A stretch of DNA of 25,228 nt from positions 1-25,228 of IMG/VR virus record IMGVR_UViG_3300032893_000262. One strand, given 5' to 3'. The stretch comes from a virus. A model generated the notes under the pieces. That model saw nothing but the letters and a program-made list of their open reading frames with translations. It was not told the DNA's origin and made no database searches. How positions within the stretch are numbered: the stretch's first letter is position 1; every line of letters starts with the position of its first letter. Shown one piece after another: positions 13,623-20,632 of the stretch. A program made the translations under genes and the position numbers.

Positions 13623-14122
13623 GCACTTGGGCTCAACTCGCTGAAGGCGCGTCCAACCTCTTGGTGGATTTCATCAAGACAAATATTGGCGCGGCTTTGG
13701 ATACCGTGGGGGCCAACGTCGGCATTCCCCAGGTCATGATTGATAACCCAAAATCCTATTTTATTTATGAACAACCCCAGGCTTATGAGTGCCCCGCTGT
13801 TTTCGTGGTCATTGATGAGCAGGACTTTAAAGTCCAAGAGCGAAAGGCCAACTCAGTTAACGCGGAAGACGTTTTTAATGTCTCCGTCGTGGTGGAAGAT
13901 CAAGACGCTGATCTTCTCACCTATAAAGCCTGGCGCTATCAATCAGCACTTTTCAATATCTTGAATCTGGCCACCATCGCCGCAAATGATGGTTCGCTGG
14001 TGCTCAAGTGCGTGGTGTATCGGGCCAAGTTTTCTCAGGTCTATTCCATGAAGCAAGAGGGCGGAAAATTCCGAAAAGAAGTGATGTTGGAGTGCCGAAT
14101 CGCGCACTTTGAAAACTTTTAA
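13619..14122 (+). CDS. Probable tail terminator / minor tail protein
   Basis: This 167-residue protein sits directly before the tail tube gene, where long-tailed phages usually place the tail terminator (lambda gpU position). It begins with a helical region (WAQLAEGASNLLVDFIKTNI) and a FIYEQPQAYECPAVFVVIDE segment. Beta strands follow, FNVSVVVEDQDADLLTYKAW, with a helix (RYQSALFNILNLATI) and a final strand-rich part, YRAKFSQVYSMKQEGGKFRK. An alpha/beta fold of this size and strand order suits the terminator family, but I see no unique motif. The role therefore rests on position and architecture. AAAGG lies at 13608-13612 and the start overlaps the preceding stop by ATGA. Confidence 0.5.
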   Translation: MSTWAQLAEGASNLLVDFIKTNIGAALDTVGANVGIPQVMIDNPKSYFIYEQPQAYECPAVFVVIDEQDFKVQERKANSVNAEDVFNVSVVVEDQDADLLTYKAWRYQSALFNILNLATIAANDGSLVLKCVVYRAKFSQVYSMKQEGGKFRKEVMLECRIAHFENF

Positions 14123-14137
14123 AGAAAGGGGAATAAA

Positions 14138-15001
14138 ATGAGTTTGAGCAACGCTACGATTACTCCTACCGATATCCCGTTGACCCCCATGCGGGTCAAC
14201 TGGAACGGGGTGGATCTCGGGGGCACCACGGAAGGGGTGACTCTCTCGCTGAAGTATGAAACCGCTGACATCATGATTGATCAGTGGGGCAAGACTTCCG
14301 CTGACAAGAAGGTATCGGGTCAGGCCTATTCGGTTAAGATGACCCTGGCTGAGATCAAGAATAAAGATACCTTCCACGCCGCTTTTCAGTCCGCTCATGA
14401 GATCACCAGTGGCGGTAACAAGATGATCTATTCGGATTTGCAGATTGGGGATTCGCTCTTGGCGAAGTCTCAAGTGCTCATCCTGCACCCGCTTGAGAAA
14501 TCGGATGCGGATCTTTCGGAAGACTTCAAATTCTTTAAGGCAATCCCGATTCAGGTTTCCGAGGTGAAATATGGCCCTGACAAGCAATCGGGTCTGTCAG
14601 TTGAATTCGTGATCTTCCCCGATAGCACGACGGTGCCTGCCCGATTCTGGATTTATGGTGATCCCTCCATTGGCATCGTAAACGCGGTTGCGGGTTCGCC
14701 CAGCTACAACGGCGGCAATACCGGAAACGGTACTGTCGACACGATTTCCGTGGCCAACGGGTACACCAAGACAGAAACCATCACGGGTCTTTGCGTGGGC
14801 ATTGGGGCTTCAAGCGCCACAGTATTTGAAATCTCAGGAAGCGTTAGCGGTGTTCTTGGCGTGGTGACCTTGGCGCATGCAAGTGCGTCTACGGCTAACT
14901 TCGTTAGCAACCCGATTAACTTCACCATGCATCAGGGTACGACGGCCTTCGCGGTGGGTGATTCGTTCACCATCGCCACGACGGCGGCCAATTACGCTTA
15001 A
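14138..15001 (+). CDS. Major tail tube protein with C-terminal decoration domain
   Basis: This 287-residue protein is the likely tail tube subunit. The tube part (about 1-180) reads TPMRVNWNGVDLGGTTEGVT, LSLKYETADIMIDQWGK, then KKVSGQAYSVKMTLAEI and IPIQVSEVKYGPDKQSG. The 'v.w.g..lG.t.g.v.l......i..dq.G.t..d....G....v...laE' pattern is typical of tube proteins. From about residue 195 a separate beta domain follows: NTGNGTVDTISVANGYTKTE, ITGLCVGI, VFEISGSVSGVLGVVTL and TTAFAVGDSFTIAT. This module is shared by several phage virion proteins and probably projects from the tube surface. AAAGAAAGGGG at 14121-14131 is a strong ribosome site, as expected for an abundant protein. Confidence 0.82.
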   Translation: MSLSNATITPTDIPLTPMRVNWNGVDLGGTTEGVTLSLKYETADIMIDQWGKTSADKKVSGQAYSVKMTLAEIKNKDTFHAAFQSAHEITSGGNKMIYSDLQIGDSLLAKSQVLILHPLEKSDADLSEDFKFFKAIPIQVSEVKYGPDKQSGLSVEFVIFPDSTTVPARFWIYGDPSIGIVNAVAGSPSYNGGNTGNGTVDTISVANGYTKTETITGLCVGIGASSATVFEISGSVSGVLGVVTLAHASASTANFVSNPINFTMHQGTTAFAVGDSFTIATTAANYA

Positions 15002-15012
15002 AGAGGGGCTCA

Positions 15013-15429
15013 ATGAATTTCTTTAAGCGTTTATTTCTGAGTAAGTCTCCCCAGGCTGAGCTTACGGCTCAGCCTGGGGTGCGTCTGATTACGGACTTGG
15101 ATCTTCTGGTGACCCAGCCTGTGGGCTTTAAGTGGAAAGGCAAAGTCCACTTTATTAAGCCCATGAGCACGGCTGTTTACCTGGGACTCTTAGAGCGTTT
15201 GGCCCGAATGGATGCAATCTACAAACAGGGCTCAAAAGATCACCGCTTGGTGATCCGAGCTTACGCAGAGCTTTTTTCATTTGTCTGCGAAACCATTCGG
15301 TACAAAGACGTTGAAGAAATGACTCAGGCTCAAATCCGGGGGCTCTTCGCTGAGATCATGGCAACCGTGACGGGCAAGGCCCAAGCGGAGATTGCGGAAA
15401 AAAAAACTCTTCCAGAGAAGACCGGCTAG
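15013..15429 (+). CDS. Tail assembly chaperone, short form (G-like)
   Basis: This 138-residue protein lies between tail tube and tape measure, the place of lambda G. Lambda G and GT bind the tape measure and recruit tube subunits but are absent from the finished virion. The N terminus is basic (MNFFKRLFLSKSPQ), followed by GVRLITDLDLLVTQPVGFKW, a helix YLGLLERLARMDAIYKQGSK and HRLVIRAYAELFSFVCETIR. A run of nine A at 15398-15406 near the 3' end provides a -1 slippage site that extends the frame into the T part. GAGGGG at 15004-15008 precedes the ATG. A perfect 13-bp hairpin begins 36 bases into the gene. Confidence 0.78.
   Translation: MNFFKRLFLSKSPQAELTAQPGVRLITDLDLLVTQPVGFKWKGKVHFIKPMSTAVYLGLLERLARMDAIYKQGSKDHRLVIRAYAELFSFVCETIRYKDVEEMTQAQIRGLFAEIMATVTGKAQAEIAEKKTLPEKTG
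15049..15079 (+). other. Perfect 13-bp hairpin after the tail tube gene
   Basis: CCCCAGGCTGAGC (15049-15061) is exactly complementary to GCTCAGCCTGGGG (15067-15079), with only five bases (TTACG) between. It is GC-rich and would be very stable. It begins 48 bases past the tail tube stop, inside the start of the chaperone gene, and no T-tract follows. It could pause polymerase or ribosomes, or protect the 3' end of tube mRNA and so lower chaperone output relative to tube. Confidence 0.9.
15399..15405 (+). promoter_or_regulatory. Slippery heptamer A AAA AAA for -1 frameshift
   Basis: In the G frame the codons are GAA AAA AAA ACT, so 15399-15405 forms the X XXY YYZ-type heptamer A AAA AAA within nine consecutive A. 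A -1 slip re-enters at AAC (15405-15407), then TCT TCC AGA, and the new frame has no stop until 15783-15785. A short stem, TCTTC/GAAGA (15408-15412/15417-15421), follows closely. The G frame stops 22 bases downstream at TAG 15427. Confidence 0.85.
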
Positions 15430-15785
15430 AAGAGATCCGCATTTCAGCTCCCATTTTAATCGGCGAGGTATGCCGGTTCTATGGGTGGACCGATGAATAT
15501 GCGCTCACTATGCCAGCTTCCCGGTTCTTCGCGATGCTTGAGGCGGGCAGGCGTATTCGAAATAAAGAATACGTCCTGGGCTGTTGGCAGGCCAGGGCGG
15601 GCACTGTGAATAAAGAGGGCTTTCAGGAAATTGTCCAGTTCCTTGATACTTTCGAGGTGACACCTCCACCTAGACCGCCTGACGTGAAGATGCCACCCTT
15701 AAAGGGCGAGCAAGCGCGGGCGACCTTGGCGGCAATATTCAGCAGGGATCACCGAGTGCAAAGGGGAAGGATTAAGGTCCACTGA
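15405..15785 (+). CDS. Tail assembly chaperone T extension (GT product by -1 frameshift)
   Basis: This segment is translated as the C-terminal extension of the G chaperone. The fusion would be about 257 residues: 131 from G and 126 here, running from NSSREDRLEEIRISAPILIG through EVCRFYGWTDEYALTMPASR, FFAMLEAGRRIRNKEYVLG and CWQARAGTVNKEGFQ to a basic C terminus. Nothing suggests separate translation: the first ATG (15510) lacks a ribosome site, and the coding character of the frame begins well upstream of it. The 'F..WT..e...m....F..ml......' layout suits a T domain. The stop shares its last base with the tape measure ATG. In the lambda system the ratio of G to GT is set by slippage rate, a few percent. 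Confidence 0.8.
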   Translation, partial: NSSREDRLEEIRISAPILIGEVCRFYGWTDEYALTMPASRFFAMLEAGRRIRNKEYVLGCWQARAGTVNKEGFQEIVQFLDTFEVTPPPRPPDVKMPPLKGEQARATLAAIFSRDHRVQRGRIKVH

Positions 15786-17803
15786 TGGCGGACAATAATG
15801 ACACCACTACATTTCGGCTAGACCTAGACGCTGATAACTTCATTGAAGTTGCGCTCAAGGCTAAAAGCGCTGTTGATGGAATTGGCTCATCCGAAGGTGT
15901 CTCTGATCTCATTGAAAACCTAAGCAGTGCAGCGCCCATGGTCGCGGGTTTTGGTGCTGCACTCTTTGCCGTTAAAGAAACCATTGATCTTGTTTTTGAT
16001 GCTGAGAAGATCAGGCAAACCCAAGTCCAGTTTGAGGCGTTATCCACCCAGGCGGGCGTATTCTCGGGCACTCTCCTAAAGGGTTTGCAGGAAGCATCCA
16101 AAGGCTGGGTTGACGACACCACGCTCATGCAAGCGGCAAACAAAGCGCTTCTTGAGCTTGAAGTGGGGGCTGAGAAACTTCCTGAATTAATGGATTTGGC
16201 CAGAAAAGCTACCGCCGTGATGGGCGGGGATTTGGTGGCCAATTTCGAAGCGATCTCCCAGGCTGTCGCTTCGGGCAATACACGCCAGCTTAGGCATCTT
16301 GGGATTGTTGTTGATCAGCAGAAAGCTTACCGCGATTACGCTCAATCGATTGGTGTTTCGGTTGAAGCCCTCAATCAAGCAGGCCGCCAACAGGCTGTTT
16401 TAAATGCAGCGCTGGATGAGGGCCATAAGAAGTTTGGCCAAAACGTCGAAGACGTCCGGGCCAGCATCACAGCCTGGCAACAGGTCAAAGCCACACTGAC
16501 TGAAATTGGCGAAGTGATGACCCTGGCTTTTGAAAGAATCGCCGGGCCCACGGTTAAGAATTTCTTCTCAAATCTCAAGTCCATGGCGGATGACGCCAAG
16601 ACTTACATTCAAGACAAGTTTGGTTCGGGGGCTGAGCAGTCTGCTGCTCACCTGCAACGGGTCCAAGAGCGGATCATGGAGATCAAGGGCGCTCTTGTGG
16701 ACTTGGATCAGAAAAGCCTTAAGGGCACCACAACAGCCTTTGATACGTCCCAAATGGTGGCCTATCAGGCTGAGTTAAAGAAGCTTGAAGCTGAGCTTCC
16801 CAAAGTTCAGGCCATCGTCACTAAAAATGCGGATGTGGAAAAGGCAAAGGCCCAGGAAGTAGCTAACGCCAAAGGCACAATCCGCACCGTGGATTCAGAA
16901 AAAGAAAAGGCCCAGCGCGCGAAGGTCGCCCAAGAGCTTGCCGCAATCGATGCTCAGCTTTTGCAAGAGCAAGAAAAAACAATGACCACGCTGGATCAGG
17001 CCACCCAGATTTATCAGGCCCATCTTCAGCAGGCGGGCGCAAAAGTTCAGGCCGAAATTGATCAGGTAAAGGCTAAAGAAGCTCAGGGGATTCTCACGCA
17101 TCAGCAGGCCAACGAAGAATTAGTCAGGCTCAACAAACTTAAAGATATGCGAATGCGCCAGGATAACGATGAGCTTTGGCGCGTTCAAGAGCAGGCGCTC
17201 AATAACTACGTTCGGCAATCCCAGAATGCCTTTGATGGCGTAGGTCGCGCTTTCAGTGCAACCGCTCAGCGAAGCAAACACGATCTTCAAGACTGGGGAA
17301 AGTTCGGGGATAATACCGTATCGGCTTTCTCAAAGAATGCCACCAGTAATATCCAAGCGTGGGGAGCGGGTACTAAGTCCGCAACGGATGCGATTGAGGG
17401 AATGTTCGCGGGCATGGCCGGCCAAATGGCCAGCCAGTATGGCGAGATGATGATGCTGGCCTCAATCTGGCCCCCAAACCCGCCCGCCTTCGCGGCTGGC
17501 GTGGCCCTGATTGCGTTAGGCGGCCTGCTTGGGGGGATAGCCGGGGGCGGGGCTAAAACGTCCACCAGCGGGGCAGCGGTGAGCGCGCCCAGTGCGACAG
17601 CACCCGACGTGACGGCTTCAACGGGTGGAGCCGCACCTACCAGTGCTAATGCCTCTCAACCCGCCACGTCAAAGTCTACTAATATTGTCATCCAAGGCCA
17701 CATGCTGATGAGCGATCAGACCCAGCGCTGGCTTGTGGATCAAATCCGCGCGGCGGCTGACTCAACTGATTTCAAGATCCAAAGCGTAGGGGGTGGACTC
17801 TAA
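15785..17803 (+). CDS. Tape measure protein
   Basis: This 672-residue protein follows the G/GT chaperones and is the probable tape measure, which sets tail length and enters the host envelope with the DNA. It has long helical, heptad-rich stretches (for example from about 280 to 480, with repeated Gln/Lys/Glu/Ala runs). Two hydrophobic stretches flank the helical part: near residues 50-70 (PMVAGFGAALFAVKETIDLV) and near 560-600 (AFAAGVALIALGGLLGGIAG). Ser/Thr/Ala-rich sequence follows to the C terminus. By the usual rule of about 0.15 nm per residue, the tail would be near 100 nm; this is inference. The start is ATG 15785, overlapping the T stop by one base. Confidence 0.82.
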   Translation: MADNNDTTTFRLDLDADNFIEVALKAKSAVDGIGSSEGVSDLIENLSSAAPMVAGFGAALFAVKETIDLVFDAEKIRQTQVQFEALSTQAGVFSGTLLKGLQEASKGWVDDTTLMQAANKALLELEVGAEKLPELMDLARKATAVMGGDLVANFEAISQAVASGNTRQLRHLGIVVDQQKAYRDYAQSIGVSVEALNQAGRQQAVLNAALDEGHKKFGQNVEDVRASITAWQQVKATLTEIGEVMTLAFERIAGPTVKNFFSNLKSMADDAKTYIQDKFGSGAEQSAAHLQRVQERIMEIKGALVDLDQKSLKGTTTAFDTSQMVAYQAELKKLEAELPKVQAIVTKNADVEKAKAQEVANAKGTIRTVDSEKEKAQRAKVAQELAAIDAQLLQEQEKTMTTLDQATQIYQAHLQQAGAKVQAEIDQVKAKEAQGILTHQQANEELVRLNKLKDMRMRQDNDELWRVQEQALNNYVRQSQNAFDGVGRAFSATAQRSKHDLQDWGKFGDNTVSAFSKNATSNIQAWGAGTKSATDAIEGMFAGMAGQMASQYGEMMMLASIWPPNPPAFAAGVALIALGGLLGGIAGGGAKTSTSGAAVSAPSATAPDVTASTGGAAPTSANASQPATSKSTNIVIQGHMLMSDQTQRWLVDQIRAAADSTDFKIQSVGGGL

Positions 17804-18564
17804 TGGCTCTTAAAAATCCATCGCTCTTTCTTTATGGGCTTCAGATCACAGTTGAGAATCAAAATATCTCCTTTGGGACAAGCTCTAGCGAAACTCCCGG
17901 AATGGACACGGCACGTTTGGCAGTCTTAAACGTGGGCTACTATTCGCTTTCAGGTCTTGGGATTGAAGTGGCTCGTGCCATGGCGGCTGCTGATCCCCAG
18001 AATATTTATTCTTGCACCAGTGATCGCTCGGCGGCTGGGGGTACTCAGAATCGCACGACGATTTCCACAAGCGGGAGCTATCTGAGCATTTACTTTGGGA
18101 CGGGCAATGCGAGTAATCCCGCCACCATCTTGGGTTTTGATGAGAGCGATTATACCGGAGCCACCAGCTACACGGGAACAGGCACGGCGGGCACTCCGTT
18201 GGTGCCCAATCAACTGGGCTACACCTATCTTCCACCTGAGACGATGCAAAAGAACTTTGGTTCGCTCAATATCTCAGCATCAGGGCTTAAAGAATCCATT
18301 ACCTGGGCTCTTCAAAGCTTTTGGCAGGTGCAGTTTAAATACATCCCAGAAGACTTGCTTTCTGACTGGCTCCCTTTGGTGCAATGGATGATTCAACAAA
18401 GAGAGCTTGAATTCACGCCTGACGTGACCGTGCCCAATACCTATTACGCGGGAACGCTGGAAGATCCCAGTCAAGGGCTTGAATTTTATTTTTCTGAGAT
18501 GCTTCCCAACTATCCCTTTAACTATCAAACGCCTCTCATGAAATTCAGGGTGAGAAACACATGA
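17803..18564 (+). CDS. Probable distal tail / tail tip protein
   Basis: This 253-residue protein directly follows the tape measure, the slot of the distal tail protein in many long-tailed phages. It begins MALKNPSLFLYGLQITVENQ and has a Gly/Thr/Ser-rich middle, SSSETPGMDTARLAVLNVGYY, and ASNPATILGFDESDYTGAT, which is strand-like. The C-terminal part is helical and then mixed: SITWALQSFWQVQFKYIPED, LLSDWLPLVQWMIQQREL. No fold-specific motif is recognised, and the repeated 'TG(A)TSYTGTGTAGTP' segment is unusual. It could instead be a minor tail protein. TAATG (17801-17805) couples it to the tape measure stop, and it overlaps the next gene by ATGA. Confidence 0.5.
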   Translation: MALKNPSLFLYGLQITVENQNISFGTSSSETPGMDTARLAVLNVGYYSLSGLGIEVARAMAAADPQNIYSCTSDRSAAGGTQNRTTISTSGSYLSIYFGTGNASNPATILGFDESDYTGATSYTGTGTAGTPLVPNQLGYTYLPPETMQKNFGSLNISASGLKESITWALQSFWQVQFKYIPEDLLSDWLPLVQWMIQQRELEFTPDVTVPNTYYAGTLEDPSQGLEFYFSEMLPNYPFNYQTPLMKFRVRNT

Positions 18565-20630
18565 AACGAATCATTCAGAGTCTTATTGCGCTTCTTCTCT
18601 GCACTCAGGTTCAAGCCGGTGGTGTCACCAACGGCCAGCCGGTTAATGCCTCTGTCACGAATTCCGCTTTTCTTTATAAGAACGGAAATGACATTGAGCC
18701 CTACATTATTCAACTCACGAATGGGTCGCCTTCAAGCGGTTCATCCATCTCAAACATTCAAAGGGAATTTAACGCGCTTGCCTCGTACTTAGGGGCTTCT
18801 TTAAATCAGGTCTATAACTATCTGCCCACCTGGGCCACCAATAATCGGGGCAATTCTTCAAACAGCGTCTTCACTCGCGTTGAAGCGATTGACACCGCTT
18901 TTGATGGAACCAGCGGGCATACTCATGACGGGTCAACAGGCAATGGCCCAGTCCTAAACATTGCAACGGCAACTTCGGGCACTCTTCAGATTAATCGCGG
19001 GGGCACGGCTGGGACCACGGCCACGGCTGGATTTGACAATCTGTCCCCCCTTCTTACCCTGGGTGATACTCTTTATTTTGATGGGTCCCACAACGTTGCC
19101 TTGGCTGGTAATACCGCTGCAACTCGGAAGTTTCTCAGGCAAACGGGAACGGGTACAGTCAGTGCAGCGCCCGTTTGGGACACACTTCTTGATGCAGATA
19201 TCCCCCTAACCAGTGCTCATATTTTGGTGGGCAATGGGTCCAACGTGGCCGCTGACGTGGCGTGCTCAGGCGATGTCACTTGCGCCAACACGGGCGCTAT
19301 CACCATTGCCAATTCCGCTGTCACCAACGCCAAGATGGCCAATATGGCCAACAATACGGTGAAGGCCAATAAATCAGGGGGCTCAGCCGCTCCAAGTGAT
19401 CTCACTTTAAGTGACGTGAATGAAACAGGCTCTTCAATCTTTACCTTTGCCAATAACACTAAATCCGTAGTTTCAAGCTCAGCTCTTACGATTCAGGCCA
19501 ATCTTTCTGACACCAAATTTTACGTGGGCAATTCATCCAACTATCCCGTTGGCGTAAACATGTCAGGTGATGCCACCTTGGCCGATACCGGCGCAGTCAC
19601 CATTGCTAGCAATGCCGTGAGCAACGCCAAGCTTGCTCAGATGGCCGCCCACACGATTAAGGGCAACAATACGGGCTCCACGGCCAACGCCATTGATCTC
19701 ACAGACACCCAGGTCACGGCTGAGCTGAACCAGTTTACGTCTTCACTTCAAGGCGTGGTGCCCGGATCAGGCGGGGGCTCTTCTAACTTCTTACGCGCGG
19801 ATGGAATCTGGGCTGTTCCCCCGGGATCAGGTGGGTTCACCAACCCCATGACCACGACAGGCGATATGATTTACGGCGGAAGCGGGGGCACCGCAACCCG
19901 ATTGGCCGCTGGGGTGGCAGGACAAGTCTTGCGCTCTGCTGGGGTGGCTGCTCCCGCATGGAACTTCCCCCATACCACGGTGGCAAAATCTGCGAGCTAC
20001 ACCGTTACCGATACCGATGGCTATGAGACTTTTCTCATCACCACAGGGTCCTCGGCTGACGTAGCCATCACGCTCCCAGCAGCGGCAAACAATACAAATC
20101 GAAAATTAGTTTTCAAGAAGGTTGATTCGGGGACAAAAAAGATCACCATCACCCGCGCGGGAAGCGACACCATCGACGGGTACACCACCACGAATATTGG
20201 GGACGGGACAAACAATCAGTACTCCTGGATTGCGATGACTTCCGATGGAACCAACTGGAACGTAGTTGGGGTAGGTGGTGAAACGCTTGTTGCAACTAGC
20301 ACGACTGTCCCCACGACGAGTGTTGGCATTGTGGTGTCCGTGACAGTCCCCGCTGGGACGTGGCAGATATTTGGAAACATGTCCTCAAACGATATTGGGT
20401 CTGCTACAGCTTTACGGTTGGGCATCTCAACCGGAGTCTCTACCACCTATGGGTCAACGGCGGATCTTTTCACCCGCGCGGCACTTGCATCAAACGGAAC
20501 AGGAAGCGGGATCACGGGACCCACGTTGGCTAATGTCACCTCTTCCACCACTTACAACGTCATTGCCAACGCAACGGGGGGCTCTTTTAACTCCGTCTCA
20601 AACGTGATTCAGGCGTATCGCTTGAGGTAA
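18561..20630 (+). CDS. Tail fibre-like protein with an apparent signal peptide
   Basis: This 689-residue protein looks like a tail fibre or receptor-binding protein. It opens with MKRIIQSLIALLLCTQVQA, a basic start, hydrophobic core and VQA-type cleavage site, unusual for a phage virion protein. A region with ISNIQREFNALASYLG (63-78) and GHTHDGSTGNG (119-129) follows, the second a motif frequent in tail fibres and metal-binding loops. Residues 221-288 and 320-387 are two copies of one module. The C-terminal half has the common virion module TLPAAANNTNRKLVFKKVDS with ITITRAGSDTIDGYTT and ends SNVIQAYRLR. Because the signal is intact, export of the protein, or its use as an assembly anchor, cannot be excluded. 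Confidence 0.7.
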   Translation: MKRIIQSLIALLLCTQVQAGGVTNGQPVNASVTNSAFLYKNGNDIEPYIIQLTNGSPSSGSSISNIQREFNALASYLGASLNQVYNYLPTWATNNRGNSSNSVFTRVEAIDTAFDGTSGHTHDGSTGNGPVLNIATATSGTLQINRGGTAGTTATAGFDNLSPLLTLGDTLYFDGSHNVALAGNTAATRKFLRQTGTGTVSAAPVWDTLLDADIPLTSAHILVGNGSNVAADVACSGDVTCANTGAITIANSAVTNAKMANMANNTVKANKSGGSAAPSDLTLSDVNETGSSIFTFANNTKSVVSSSALTIQANLSDTKFYVGNSSNYPVGVNMSGDATLADTGAVTIASNAVSNAKLAQMAAHTIKGNNTGSTANAIDLTDTQVTAELNQFTSSLQGVVPGSGGGSSNFLRADGIWAVPPGSGGFTNPMTTTGDMIYGGSGGTATRLAAGVAGQVLRSAGVAAPAWNFPHTTVAKSASYTVTDTDGYETFLITTGSSADVAITLPAAANNTNRKLVFKKVDSGTKKITITRAGSDTIDGYTTTNIGDGTNNQYSWIAMTSDGTNWNVVGVGGETLVATSTTVPTTSVGIVVSVTVPAGTWQIFGNMSSNDIGSATALRLGISTGVSTTYGSTADLFTRAALASNGTGSGITGPTLANVTSSTTYNVIANATGGSFNSVSNVIQAYRLR
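19221..19721 (+). repeat. Two copies of a ~68-residue module in the fibre gene
   Basis: Protein residues 221-288 and 320-387 align along their whole length: VGNGSNVAADVACSGDVTCA against VGNSSNYPVGVNMSGDATLA, then 'NTGAITIANSAVTNAKMANM' against 'DTGAVTIASNAVSNAKLAQM', then 'ANNTVKANKSGGSAAPSDLT' against 'AAHTIKGNNTGSTANAIDLT'. Copies occupy roughly 19221-19424 and 19518-19721, 297 bases apart. They suggest a tandemly repeated shaft unit. Confidence 0.8.
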
Positions 20631-20632
20631 GA

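Noticed and set aside
15510-15785. T part of the tail chaperone as an independent gene from ATG 15510
   Set aside because: No ribosome site precedes 15510, coding character starts far upstream in the same frame, and the slippery A-tract explains the extension better.
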